A stretch of 64,000 nt of DNA from Psoroptes ovis (Eukaryota; Arthropoda; Arachnida; Sarcoptiformes; Psoroptidae), in the NCBI GenBank assembly GCA_002943765.1, contig PQWQ01000005.1, positions 3,969,001 to 4,033,000 of the forward strand. The letters run 5' to 3'. The notes under the pieces are model-generated. The model did not search any database and was not told where the DNA came from. It saw nothing but the letters and a program-made list of their open reading frames with translations. This document shows positions 36,801 through 48,964 of this stretch, piece by piece (within the stretch, counting starts at the first letter, position 1; each line of letters begins with the position of its first letter). The position numbers and the translations under genes were made by a program.

Positions 36801-38716
36801 TGTAAATATTTCAATATTTTAAATGGTTCCATTCAATCCAATTTGTGATAGTTTATTCTGAATATATTCAATTATCTATAATCAATCAGTTTGAATTGAT
36901 TCGATTTTCGAATTTTTTATTTAATAAATTCAAAAAAATCGAATGATTATCAATTTGAATATGAAACAATTTAAACGAATTGTTTCATTTGATTAGTGAA
37001 TCAATTTTTTTCGACCAATAATATTTCATGCATGACGATTCTAATTGTTTTTTGTGTCTCAGCGAACTTTTGAACATCTTGAATGATGATCATCTTAGAT
37101 GATTTTGATAATTAAAAAAATGAAAAAACCTGATTGATGCTTGTGTTCTTTTTATTTTTCAAAATAAACAAACGACAAATGAACATCCTTTAGAGCGTAA
37201 CATCATCATCATTTTGACAAAAGAAGAAATTGTCAAATAATTGTGTTGATAATAATAAAAGGATGCTCAAACATGGTTCATAGATTACATTAATTATATT
37301 ATTCAAAGTTTTTGTAAGATGAATGTACATATTTGCATACAATCACTTCTAAAGGTTAACAAAATAAAATAAAATAAAACCGGTCTATTTGCCTTTTGCT
37401 TCACTCGTTCATCATTCAAACATCTTCAAGCATCGAAGCTTAAAAAAAAATAAAATCACTGTCATCATTTAATGATTGTCTCCAAAACGAAAACAAAAAA
37501 TTCATTGTACAAAGCATCTTGAACTTGATGTAAATTATTATCATAACATTTAAATAAAGAAGAGTAATGAGTGTCTTAAACACATGCATCATTGACCATT
37601 GTTTTTTTCATATGAAATAATAAATAATTAAACCTTTTTCATTTGATTGTTACATTTTTCAACTAACAAATATCCAAAAGATGCTGATGAAATATTCAAA
37701 GTGAAAGTTTAAGAATTAGATTTGAATCATTAGAATTTCATCATTTCTTTTCTTTAAATTTTTCGATGTCAAAATTTTCAGTGTGTGTGTGATTTGAATG
37801 CATGAATAATGTTTACATTTGATTTGATTATGAGCTTTGTATAACTACGTGATGCATTCAAATTTGTTGATGATGGAAAATTTAATTTGAATGAAAATTT
37901 TCACAAAAAGCCTGTGAGATATTCAAGAAAATTGAAGAATATTTAAACGAATCGATTGTGCAATTGATGTTGGGCAAAACACATGTACAAAATGACTTAA
38001 TTTAATGGAAAAAAATACGTTTAAGGCCCAAACGAAATTCCCGAAGATTAACTCGGATTAGTCGATCAATGTCGATTAATACAGGATTTTGATGACCTTT
38101 TTAATGGCACCAGTTGTTGATGGATCATTGAAAGATTATGAAATCACGCTTTGGACGCTCATCATCCGCATCACATGGAAATGATTGCAAAAACAAAGAT
38201 ACAAACGAAACAATAAAACACAATTTCGAATGTCGAAACATTTTTTTCAGAAATGAATTAATAAATGTGATTCAAGAAAATGAAATGAAACTATTTGTCC
38301 TTAATTAATTAGAAACACAGCAAAAGAATATGAATTCAATTTCATATGACTTGTGTGTTTCATCACTTGAAACGTGATGATATGAGACAATTTTTTTGTA
38401 GAAGAAAAGTTCAAATCATCATTAAATAATATTTCATTTAAATATGAATTATGTAATCAATTCAGTATCATTTCATCAAAGCAAATGATTTGTGTCAGAA
38501 TTTATTCCATGGAGACAATTGTTGATGATATTAATTTGACGAAACATCAATACAAATGAATTTGTTTTTTCTTTTCCCCGAATATATGTCGATATTGATA
38601 ATCAATGTGTTCATCTTCTTGTGTGCGCATAAAGGTCATATGTATGAATATTTGCATGATTAAAGATGATAAAAGCACATCTATTCAAAATGTCTGACGA
38701 ATTGTTTGAATAATAT

Positions 38717-38794
38717 TAGGTTGTCCGAAAAGTTCTTGCCGATTTCCGAATGATTTTCTATGACATAACCGGCAAACACTTTGCGAACAACCTA
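38717..38794. mobile_element. Mariner-type MITE, copy 4 (core subfamily A, inverted)
   Basis: TTAGGTTGTCCGAAAAGTTC at the left; the right end reads TTTGCGAACAACCTAA. The core CCGAATGATTTTCTATGACA is the reverse complement of the subfamily A core, so this copy is inverted relative to 48482 and 48885. 78 bp, TA-bounded. Confidence 0.82.
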
Positions 38795-39806
38795 ATAATA
38801 ATAATCCATCAGTAAACAACAAAAAAATTATAAATAATATCAACTGTAAATGTTAGCTGAACCGTAACAATATATTTATTCCAATTATTATTATTTTCTA
38901 CTCGAGCCAATGATCTTCATCATCATCATCATCATCATTCGGCTTCGAGTCATAGATGATGATGATGATACCTTTTTTTCTGGGTGAAAAAGGTCAAATA
39001 ATACTTTTTGTTCGTTTGTTTGCACGAAAAATGCCAACATAATATGATTGTATAGTTTCATCCAGCAGCAATTATTTGAGACTTCAAAGTGGTTCAAAGT
39101 TATAACCATGATCATCATCATCTAATTCATCCATGCATCAGATATTCAAATGAATATTAGATAATAGATTCGAATAGATGATTTCTGTATGATGTCGAAT
39201 AAAGAAATGATAATAATATCATCATCAATTTTTACTCGGGAATGAATGGATGTGTAGTCTATTTTAGAGATATGTGAATATATATATCATGATATGATGA
39301 TGTCAACCTCAATTTTTCTCAATTCAATACCTTTGAAAATATCAAAAAAAATATTCAAAATTCAACAACAAAAAGCATCGAACCATTCCTAATGATCATC
39401 ATCGAATGATGATGAACATCATCATCATGATAATAGTGATCAATTCAGTGTGTTCAGACAATAATAATTGATTAATAATAATAATACGAAATGGACGCCC
39501 GATTTGTTGCCATAATAATTCTTGTGATGCTCAAAGTATTCAAAGATGCCATTGGCTTCTTTGCTTGGATTTTTTCGTTAAATTTTAAACCTTCAACCTT
39601 TTGATGAATGAATGAATGAATGATCATTGCTTAAAGCATCTTTTTGATTAGTCAAAGCCTTATTATTTTTCACAATTCTCTTTGAATTCGGTTGAACGAT
39701 TTTTTCACACACACAACAAAATTTCAAAGATTTATACCTCAGTTTTTTCAGTCATTAAAAAAAGAATAACCTTTAATTTAAGTTTGACTAACATCTTCCA
39801 TTTCAG

Positions 39807-40499
39807 ATGCTCTCTTCTTTCTTATTTTGACCTTATCAACTAATTTGAGTGTGATCAGTGAACCAATAATATGCATGATTATGCTCAATGATTATTTAAA
39901 TAACATCAATGTCTCTCCAAGACTTTGTGTAATGCAAATAACACTGTTAACCCTTTTTTTGACATGCCTTAATATGACCGGAAACAAATTCGAAGAATTC
40001 TATTCGATGCTCAACACGTGCTTTAAGGATCAAAATTACGAGTATGTATTGATAAATATGTTAATCATCTAACAAGCGAATAAAGGTCATGTTCTTTCAT
40101 TTAAGGCTATACATTGTTGACTAGTAATTTTTTTGGAAATAATTACATGTTACCTCAATAATACAAAAGAATGATTGATTGATTTGAACGATTGATCCAT
40201 CATTAGAATTTGTAGCCAAAATAGATAAATTTTAAAAAAATAGTCCTAATTTGAATTTCTTCCGATGTTCAAATAATAATGATAGTAGTAATGTTAAAAG
40301 TATTAATGACCATTTGTCATCATCATGCACATCTTTGATTCATCAATGCATAAATTCACACATGCAGCATCGAATCAAAAATGAGTCATTTTTGAAAAAA
40401 TTTCCATGTTCAGCGTGTAAAAATAATACACGGACGATTGTTTATGAAAAATGTTTAATAGTGACCATCGTTTGTCCATCTGTCACACAAACGAATTGA
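39807..40499 (+). CDS. Possible two-exon gene fragment, unknown protein (low confidence)
   Basis: Two putative exons, 39807-40041 and 40244-40499, can be joined in frame. The first follows a good acceptor (CTTCCATTTCAG) and ends at GA|GTATGT; the second follows AAATAG, and the phases agree (1 in, 2 out/2 in). The conceptual product has a hydrophobic part (ALFFLILTLSTNLSVISEP, RLCVMQITLLTLFLTCLN) and a cysteine-containing tail (FPCSACKNNTRTIVYEKC) ending at TGA. No convincing initiator exon was found: an ATG at 39491 begins a signal-peptide-like MDARFVAIIILVML, but its donors are in the wrong phase. It could be a small secreted or membrane protein, a pseudogene, or chance. Confidence 0.22.
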
Positions 40500-43400
40500 A
40501 TTATTTGTTTATTTTGATTATTTATTTTTTGTGATGAATATGTGTTATTGGATAATTTAAATATTTAAAAGATCTATTCCGATTTAATATGAAATGTTTA
40601 TGATTGCCTCAAGCAATGTGAAAAATGTGTCATAAAATCAGCACTCGTTTGACCATTTTGGATGTACAATTCAACAGCCCAATAACGATAAAGAATTGAT
40701 TGATTTTTGCAACCAAGTAATCAATCGATAGATCAATTGTGGCCTAAAAATTGTTTAGAGTTGGTTCTTGTATTTTCTGTATGATCATAAATGGGTGAGT
40801 CTCTGACATATATTTTTTATTATTATTCCGGTGAAATTGATTTTTTTTTGTCATTGAATATCGGCACAAAATGATCATGAATTCAATGCAAAAAAACATC
40901 GAAAAACTCGATTGATTTTTCCAAGGAAAAATTCGACAGAATTCTTTTTGGTTTGAAAACATTTTAAAATTTCCAAACGAATGACAAACAAAAACCTTTC
41001 AAAATTTAAAACAGATGAAATTCTCCTGTGTTTTCTAATTACAAGCTTGACCATGGTCCAGAGATTTTTGTGATTTTTTTGAAGAAATTAATTCTCAAAT
41101 TTCATTACGTCTTTGGCCACTTTGGTTGCATATATTTCATGGTATTTTTTCAACCATTTGTCTTTCATTTGTGTACATTTTCAATGAATTTTGTGTTTAT
41201 CATCATTTTTGTTGTATTCATAGCAATAAGTTATCTTCATTCATTGATCCGTCATGGGCATTTTTATTTTTGTTGACCATAATGCAACAAACATTAACAG
41301 CAAGACTCCCAGCATGTGTCATAAAAATCAAAAAATGGTCAACAAATGTGATATCGAAATTGACGATTATAAAATGATGACCAATCATCAATAATCATTT
41401 AAAGATTTTAGTCGAATGTTTTTTAAGAGTTTTGAAATGAATAAATATTGGCCTAATGTCCAATTGTTACATCAAAGGTTTTAAGTGCAAAAAAAAGACC
41501 AACTAAGGGTTTTAGGCCCAAAGAAAATTGAACAAGAATGCTAGCAAATGAAAGATGTTCTACCAAACTCTTCTCTTGTTGGTATGATCATTGAATTATG
41601 GTCAAAAATATCATTATCATTGCTTTGCAGGACGATGATTACATTTTCATATAATGATTATTATATGAACAAAATGACCATTCTTTGGCCTTGAAAATTT
41701 GTTTGTTCCTCTATTCAAATTATTTTTTCTTTCGAGCGCTGTTTGGTCAAACAATTGATGGTGGTGACATGTTTGTTGTAGCTGCTAATAAGTTTCAAGG
41801 TCTATCTAAAAATAATCTTTACATCGAAAATAATGAAAATTTCTATTTATTTTATCATTTTTTATTTGTATTTCATTTTTGACCAAATCAATTCATGCAC
41901 AGCAATACAAAAGGGGTTTTTTTGTTATTTCTTTAGCTTGTAAGACCATAGGGTTTTCATAAATGGTGATTTAAACAATTTCTATTATTCATGGGAAAAG
42001 CTTATTGCTGATGATGACGATAGTTATTGATAATGGTCAGTGTGGTGGAGGTGGCCAGTTTTCATTTGGATGTTGTTGTACCAAAGGCAAGGTCTTGATG
42101 ATAAGGATGAAAATTTTGGTCATTCATACAATCGAACATATAAACAAGTGGACCTCGCCCTTGTCAAAAAAAAATTTTTGCTTCAAGTATTTTTTTCGAA
42201 ACGGAATCACTGAAAATTTATTAAGATTATTTGAATGTAATAAGAGTATAGTAAAAACCAAAAGACCGAAAGGGGAATATTTCCCAAATTGAAATTCAGA
42301 AACAGGGAAAAATGCATCGCATTCAAATTTGCATTTGCAAACAAATGAATTGTACTAAATATTCAAGAAAAATTGACCATATTTTTGTTGGTCAAAAAAA
42401 AAAATCCAAAGCGACACGACGACGTCATTGAGATTATGATTATGAATCAACAAAATATTGATTCATAATTTTGAAAAACCATAGATTCGATTTTGGTGAT
42501 ATTGTCATTAGCATTATCTGAGATTTAAATAAATGCGGAAGCCAAATTAAAATGAAAAGTTTTTGTGAAGAGAAAATTGAATTTGAAAATGAAATTCATA
42601 ATGAAACCTGTTGATTCATTGATTCGATAATAATAATATCATTGAAGAAAGGCTTATGTTTCTACATTTCATTCAGTCATTCATTTATTCTTCACATATT
42701 CGTCCGTTTTTTTAATGGTCCAAACAAAATCATGAATGAAATTTTATGCAAGGACCATAGGTGGTCACTAAATACATGTGTTTTGAACGTAGTTTTTTCA
42801 ATTTTCATTCGAAACACTTGTGCGAATATTCGACCGGAAAAATATTTGAAAAATTCTTCGATTTGACAAAAGTATTGAATCGAATCGATTTCAATCAGTG
42901 TTTGTAATCGGAGAAAAATTGTTGTTAATTTTCAATAATGTACAAATCCATTAACAAATTATTCAAGGACAGTTTTAATTGAAAATATCAATCAATGATA
43001 CAGCATTTTTCAATGTGTATCTGATTTTCACAAGAAAGATGTAATATTCGTTTTTCATTTAGTGTTTGTGATGCGGTCTTTGAAATAATGGAAATCGATA
43101 TCCATTCATTATATTCAAATGTTAATGTCCATTTATCATTAGATTTATGGCAATGGTTTATAAGCTGTGTTTACATCCAAAAAAAATGCAAATCAATGAA
43201 TTTCGCCTCATTTTCTTCAGATTTTTGGAGGTCATCATCGATTCGAGGCTTTCGAATAGCATCAAATTGCATTTTCAAATCACAATAATTCACCGAAAAG
43301 CATTTGTTTGTTTGTTTTTTCGATGAATAAATGTGTGTTGATAAATGTTCCAGAAAATTTCGATTCAAATAATTGAAATTTGGACAGGATGAATAAATTA

Positions 43401-44000
43401 TCCAATAAAAGAGTTTAAGGCTATTCAAAAGTTGAAGGCTAATATTGAACTTATTGGTGATGTTTTTTGAATTCGGGCATTTAAAAAACTTAATATTAAC
43501 CCTTAAAATTGTTTTTGAAAAGTTTTTTTCAGTATTTGAAGAGATTTAGATCATTCCATTCATTCAATGACCATATGGTTGATTTTTTCATTCCTCCAAC
43601 CAAACATTCAATTGTCAATTTTCGATTCGAAGCGGATGCTTTTTAGTTTTGAAAAAAAATTTTCAAGGTGGATTGTGCGAGGGAGGTTTCATTTTTGTTG
43701 GTGGTAGTTCTTCAATGGCTATGACTGTTCATTACACTGCTTCATGGCTTCAGTCCATAATATTCAACATTATTCAATAATGATGGTCAACGGAGAAAAT
43801 CTGTTAGATCGACATATTGACCTTAACCTTGACAATATTTGACCGAAAAAAATATTAGGAAATCGTTTTTTCTCAAAAAAAGTAAGATTTGATCAATTTA
43901 AAAAAATAAAAATTCTCAGCTCAATGTGTTTGATCGAATGGCACTGATTTTGGTGGTGAACATCTTCTATTTCACTTTAAAATTAATAAAATTTTTGATG

Positions 44001-44006
44001 TTTATT
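44001..44006 (-). terminator. Polyadenylation hexamer of receptor-like gene 1
   Basis: AATAAA on the minus strand, 45 nt beyond the stop codon at 44051. Confidence 0.4.
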
Positions 44007-44050
44007 AAGAAATGAATGATTTATTTTAATTGAAAGCAAAACAAAACATC

Positions 44051-45592
44051 TCAAAATTGAATTTCATGTTTGTAGAAAAATTTAAACATAATGAACATCA
44101 GGCCAAAATATTGAAGCAGTAGTTGAAATGAATTCTTTGGATTTGATACAAATATTTTGCCAATATACCAACCGAATTCACTACGATTATCATTACGATT
44201 GACATTAGTCAAACGTTCATAGAATTCATGAATTAACCATTTCAATTTGAAATAATTCCCATTCTTTCTCCTATTGGCAAATGCTTGATAAGGTGATGGC
44301 TGGTGATGATGTCGCCGAAATTTGCTTTGAATATTTGGTAAACAATGTTTAAACATGTGAACATGTTTAGTTTGTCCTGCTGTTTTCGAAAATATCATTA
44401 TGGTTACGAATATTTGACAAATTAAAAAATTCATATTAATCAATGTTTTGTATAAATCAATTTCAAAATTGATATCCCTAAAGATTTTCAAATTTAATTT
44501 ATAAATGAATAATATGTTCAATGGAATGGTTGATAACAAACCAGTGAATAATACATTATTCCATGTTTGTATACCGGTCAACATAATGTATTTGGTTAAA
44601 TTTTGATGTTCAAATTGACATTTGCTCATTATCATTTGATTGAATATATTCTCCAATTTTTGTTTGTCATCATCATGATAGTGAGTAGTTATTCGTTTCA
44701 ATAAATCATACAAATAATTCATACGATTACAATTGAACGATATAATGATCAATGCGATATTATAATAAAAGAGCATATTGCGAACAAATATATTCGCATA
44801 AATCAATATCGTCAATATATTCAATAAAACGACCAGTACAGAAATCGCTATTAGATATTGATTTTGATGAGTATTTTGATCAAATTTTTGAATGAAATAC
44901 CAAAAATAAATTGAACAAACACCGAATGCAACAGCATTGATCGAAATCATTATGATTTTATTGGTTATTTCAATCATCATCATGGTGGATATTAAATGTA
45001 TCCGTGAATTAAGATCAGCATCGTTATACACTGATAGTCGGGAATTTTTAAATTTTTTCCTATCAATTCGTTTCAATAATGATTCATTGATTGGACGATT
45101 GTGGAACAGACTTTTCCAAAAAATTTTCATCAATGAATCTTTATCATATCGTAGCTGGTCCATTTTGGATTCGGATCGATTTTTGATCGTTGAGCAATCA
45201 ACATATTGATCATAATTAATATTACACAAATCATAAATTATTTTCCATGTTACGTGACGGTGATCGGGGAAATATAATATTAATTGACTTTTCGCTATGA
45301 ATGACATGTATGTTAGCATCATAAACGACAGTATTCGACAATCTATTCGATTTATTCGTATATCATTATCCCAACGATCCTTATCGAATATGAATGATGC
45401 TAAAGTATCGATTTGATAATAATAATTGATCAATTTATTATCAATATGATCATCATCCATGAATGTCATCAATACAATAATGAGTAAACGAAATATTGAA
45501 TAATAAAGAAAATACAATTCAAGCAATGATAATCGTCGATTTCGGCCATTATATAATTCTTTGAATTTTTCATAGAATTTAAAATGTTTCAT
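44051..45592 (-). CDS. Multi-pass membrane protein, possible gustatory-type chemoreceptor (paralogue 1)
   Basis: A single exon of 513 aa. It has about seven hydrophobic segments, for example LSLLELYFLYYSIFRLLIIV, FMMLTYMSFIAKSQLILYF, LIAISVLVVLLNILTILIY and SFQLLLQYFGLMFIMFKF at the end. A long hydrophilic loop carries FEHQNLTKYIM and GIQTWNNVLF. No signal peptide. Length, lack of GPCR motifs (no DRY, no NPxxY) and a last membrane segment close to the C-terminus fit arthropod gustatory receptors or a divergent mite family of that kind, but I cannot prove this by sight. The tandem neighbour at 46417-48056 shares SQLxLYF, FEHQ, GIQTWN and KWLIHEFYERL, which shows these segments are conserved. 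A second-family MITE begins 55 bp upstream of the start codon. Confidence 0.72.
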   Translation of the reverse strand: MKHFKFYEKFKELYNGRNRRLSLLELYFLYYSIFRLLIIVLMTFMDDDHIDNKLINYYYQIDTLASFIFDKDRWDNDIRINRIDCRILSFMMLTYMSFIAKSQLILYFPDHRHVTWKIIYDLCNINYDQYVDCSTIKNRSESKMDQLRYDKDSLMKIFWKSLFHNRPINESLLKRIDRKKFKNSRLSVYNDADLNSRIHLISTMMMIEITNKIIMISINAVAFGVCSIYFWYFIQKFDQNTHQNQYLIAISVLVVLLNILTILIYANIFVRNMLFYYNIALIIISFNCNRMNYLYDLLKRITTHYHDDDKQKLENIFNQMIMSKCQFEHQNLTKYIMLTGIQTWNNVLFTGLLSTIPLNILFIYKLNLKIFRDINFEIDLYKTLINMNFLICQIFVTIMIFSKTAGQTKHVHMFKHCLPNIQSKFRRHHHQPSPYQAFANRRKNGNYFKLKWLIHEFYERLTNVNRNDNRSEFGWYIGKIFVSNPKNSFQLLLQYFGLMFIMFKFFYKHEIQF

Positions 45593-46416
45593 ATTATTAT
45601 TACTGTCGGAATCTAATGTTATTGGATTAATAAATAATTATTTCATTACCGGGTTTCAAGTTTTAATTCGGAGTTTTTAAATTGATTTTCGTAGTTTTCA
45701 AGATGATTTTCGTAGTTTTGAGTGTCATTTTGAACAGTAAAATTACGAAATTCGATTTTAAAACTACGAATTAAAACTTGAAACAAATGAAGAATTTACC
45801 CATTTTATTATGCAAATGTTAAATTATTCAAATGTTTTCAAACACTTTGAATGAATGAATGTGATTGAATGAAAATGATTGAGAATATTCAAATGACGAT
45901 GATGATATTTCAGCCAAGAATAACATTTTGGGAAATTGAAACTTTTTTATCATTAGAAACATTTTTTATCAACGATTTTTTATGGTTAGATAAGATAATC
46001 ATGTGAAAGTTCCATCACGAAAAGTGAATCAATGAGATATCATGATTGATTGGCATATACATTCATCGTCATCCCGTGCTCTTCAGTTTTAGTTACTTTT
46101 AAACCAATTACTAATACCGGGAAAAAAATATCGACCAGATGAACTGATCAAAGAATTTATTATCTCCCCCAAAACGACGAATGCAGAATATATTGATCAC
46201 ACAAATAGTTGCGCATTCATATACACACACTTTCAATAAAATCATATATGAATGGTATCAATCTTATTGGTATGTTTCAAATTTAAATTCTTTATTTCAA
46301 AAAGGATAAGCAAATAATAATGATAATAATAATAAGTCATATGAAATGTCTGTAGTCTTTGTAATGTAGAATATGAATGAATGAATGATAGTGTGAATGT
46401 GAAATTGATTAATTGA
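45593..46416. other. Spacer between receptor-like paralogues
   Basis: 824 bp holding the MITE at 45647-45786 and a minus-strand AATAAA at 46291-46296 that may end the second paralogue's transcript. Nothing else seen. Confidence 0.5.
45647..45786. mobile_element. TA-flanked palindromic MITE, second family, copy 3 (internally duplicated)
   Basis: Left end TACCGGGTTTCAAGTTTTAA; right arm TTTTAAAACTACGAATTAAA then CTTGAAACA, where the terminal CCTGTA is lost. GATTTTCGTAGTTTT occurs twice in tandem in the left arm, which explains the extra length. It sits directly upstream of the 44051-45592 gene. Confidence 0.68.
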
Positions 46417-48056
46417 TCAAAATCGAATATTATTTTTTATGAAAAATTTAAACATAATCAGCATTAAGCCAAGATAATAGAATAATATGTAAAAGCAATT
46501 GGTTCGATTAACGACACAAATTCTTCCGAAATACCAACCAAATTGATAGCTATCATCATTTAAATTGACCAGACGTTCATAAAATTCATGAATTAACCAT
46601 TTTGATTTTAAATAATTCTGGCTTTGCAGGCTTTCTTTTGATCGAAGTGATCGAAAATATTTAAATTTTGCTTGTAAATATGGTAAATAATATTTAAACA
46701 TATGACAAGAATAAGACATTGAAGATGATACAGACAATATGATTGCAACAACAATTAATTGACATAATGAAAATGTGATGGTGGCTAAATTATCATTTAA
46801 ATGTTGCTGTAAATTGGACCCAATTTTTTTGAAGCATAATTTATAAAGTAAGAATATATTGACCGGTACATTTGCTGATACAGCGATCAAAAATATTGGA
46901 TTCCATGTTTGTATTCCGCCATACATCACATATTTGATCATGTGTTGATGTTCAAATTGAAATTTTTTCAATATCAATTCACTCATTAAATGTTGATATA
47001 TTTGTTTGTATTCATTTTTAACATCGATCGTAATTTTTTTTATATGATTCAACAAATAATACATTCGATATTGATAGAAAGAAGCATTACATACGGCAAA
47101 ACAATAATATGCAATCATATTACGTGTGAATATATTGAAAAATATGAATAATGTAATGATGTTAGCAGCGCCAATACAATACGATATCATTGAATAATCA
47201 AATGTTTTTGGTTGATTCAATTCATTTGTATCGATTATTTTTATGATATAAATATTTAAATACAATAGCCACCGTTGTAATGTCCATCATTATCCATAAC
47301 ATTCGGGTAGAAATTTCTGACATTATCATTGTATATGTCATACGTATACGAGAATAGAGATCAACATATTCGAATATGTGAAGCTTTAGTTTTTTGAAAT
47401 TTTCCGTATGAATAAGTTTCATAAGAAATTTTTCAATCGATTTATATGAATGACACATTTGAATGGAGAGAATTTTTCGGAGGAAAATTTTCAACAATAA
47501 ATTACTGTCAAGATATTTTTCATCAACAAATTTCGATTTGTTTTCGATTATCAAACATTGATTATAATAATAATAATTACGATTCGACAGATCATACACT
47601 GACATCCATCCGGCTCCATTTTTATCGGTAAAATACAACACTAATTGACTGTGCAGTAATGGTATCAAATAAATCATAATCATAATTGCAACCAAACGAT
47701 TCTGTAGCTGATTATCATTAGTGTAAACAGGCAATATGAATGATACCATTGTATCGATATGATAATAGCATCGAATCATTGGATTATTATTATCAATAAA
47801 TGTTGTCATTATAATAATTGCAACCCTTATGAACATATAACAAAGAAAATACAATTCAAATAGCCGTAATCGTTTATGTTTATATTTTTGTAATTGTTCA
47901 TGTAATTCATAGAAATTTTTATCTTTGAAAAATTTGATTATAAAATCTATTGTTTTAAGGGATAAAAAAGGGTTAGCCAAATTGAAATTTTTGAAATTTT
48001 CAAATTGAATTAATCAAATAAAATAAAAAAAAAATCTTACTTATGTTGCGGTCCAT
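46417..48056 (-). pseudogene. Receptor-like paralogue 2 with a frameshift (pseudogene or sequence error)
   Basis: Clear paralogue of the 44051-45592 protein (FELYFL, YYHIDTMVSFIL, SQLVLYF, QFEHQHMIKYVM, GIQTWNPIF, KWLIHEFYERLVNLN, LGLMLIMFKFF). A short first exon is likely: 48056-48041 (MDRNI) with donor GTAAGA, joining at 47946 after ATAG in matching phase. The long exon is open to 47220, but homology passes into another frame between about 47285 and 47225 (ITTVAIV to LYLNIYII) and then runs to the stop at 46417. The two open frames overlap there and no AG occurs in a usable place, so an intron cannot explain it. One extra base or two missing bases would. Both halves are otherwise intact, so inactivation is recent or the base call is wrong. 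Confidence 0.7.
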
Positions 48057-48481
48057 ATTAATCAAAACCTTATTATTATTTCAAAGATGAAATACGAATT
48101 CATGTAAGTTCGTTAGTGCAAATGTGAATTTTTGTTGTTGTCAAACAAATGACTTAAACAATGAAATCATAAATAAATAGACATTTAATGAAAACGTTGA
48201 TTTTTAAAAATCAAGACTTGATTGTGAATAGAATAGAATATGACAATTGCATTTTGTCCTAAGAATATATCATTAATAATATTTTTAATTTAGATGGGGA
48301 AGAATTATTATCCCCAATTACTAGCAATGTCATAATGATAAAATCATAATTTAATGAATTTTAAAATGAAATGAAATGCTTCGAATCGATCGAATCATTT
48401 TCATTATTTATTATTGAATTTACCCATAATATGTCAACAAGAATTAATACATATTACAATTGAATGATTTTTGAAGCTCAT

Positions 48482-48559
48482 TGGGTTGTCCACAAAGTTT
48501 TTACCGGTTATATCGTGGAAAATCATTGGAAATTCGGCAAGAAGTTTACGGACAGCCTA
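48482..48559. mobile_element. Mariner-type MITE, copy 5 (core subfamily A)
   Basis: Left end TTGGGTTGTCCACAAAGTTT, right end GAAGTTTACGGACAGCCTAA. The core CGGTTATATCGTGGAAAATC matches the other subfamily A copies. 78 bp; the left TA has mutated to TG. Confidence 0.8.
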
Positions 48560-48884
48560 ATATTTTTTCTTTTTTCATATCCTTTGAATCATCAATTTAA
48601 TTTAATTGTTTCGAGACATAAAAAATCAATTTTTCCAAGAATATGCGTGATAAGATATGGATATGTACCTTATGGTTGTACAAGGAAATTATCATTTATC
48701 ATTTAACTTGAAAACCAAAGCAATGATAGAATAAATTCTTTGAATGATGAAGCAAAAATAGTTAATGAATAATGATCAAAAAATATGAAATTTGTTTAGT
48801 CCATTCAATAAAATGTGTTTTATTGTGCCATCGATTTCAATGATGATGCATCATAGATTCGATTAATGATTTTATTAAATTGTA

Positions 48885-48964
48885 TCAGGTTGTTCGGAAA
48901 GTTTTTGCCGAATATATCGTTGGAAATCATTCGGAAATCGACAAGAATTTTTCGGACAACTTTA
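48885..48964. mobile_element. Mariner-type MITE, copy 6 (core subfamily A)
   Basis: TCAGGTTGTTCGGAAAGTTT at the left and AATTTTTCGGACAACTTTAA at the right. The core ATATATCGTTGGAAATCATT is the best-preserved version of subfamily A. Same orientation as copy 5, 325 bp further right. Confidence 0.8.

Larger units (their letters stand above)
36776..44050. other. Gene-poor region, 7.3 kb
   Basis: Mostly A+T-rich sequence without recognisable proteins. It contains one MITE (38717) and a weak two-exon gene candidate (39807-40499). Remaining open frames (for example 41028-41377, 42005-42292, 43088-43428) lack domains, splice support or biased codons. Confidence 0.4.

Noticed and set aside
47225..47285. 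An intron joining the two frames of receptor-like paralogue 2
   Set aside because: The two frames overlap, and after the only GT positions there is no AG acceptor in a position that would keep the conserved residues.
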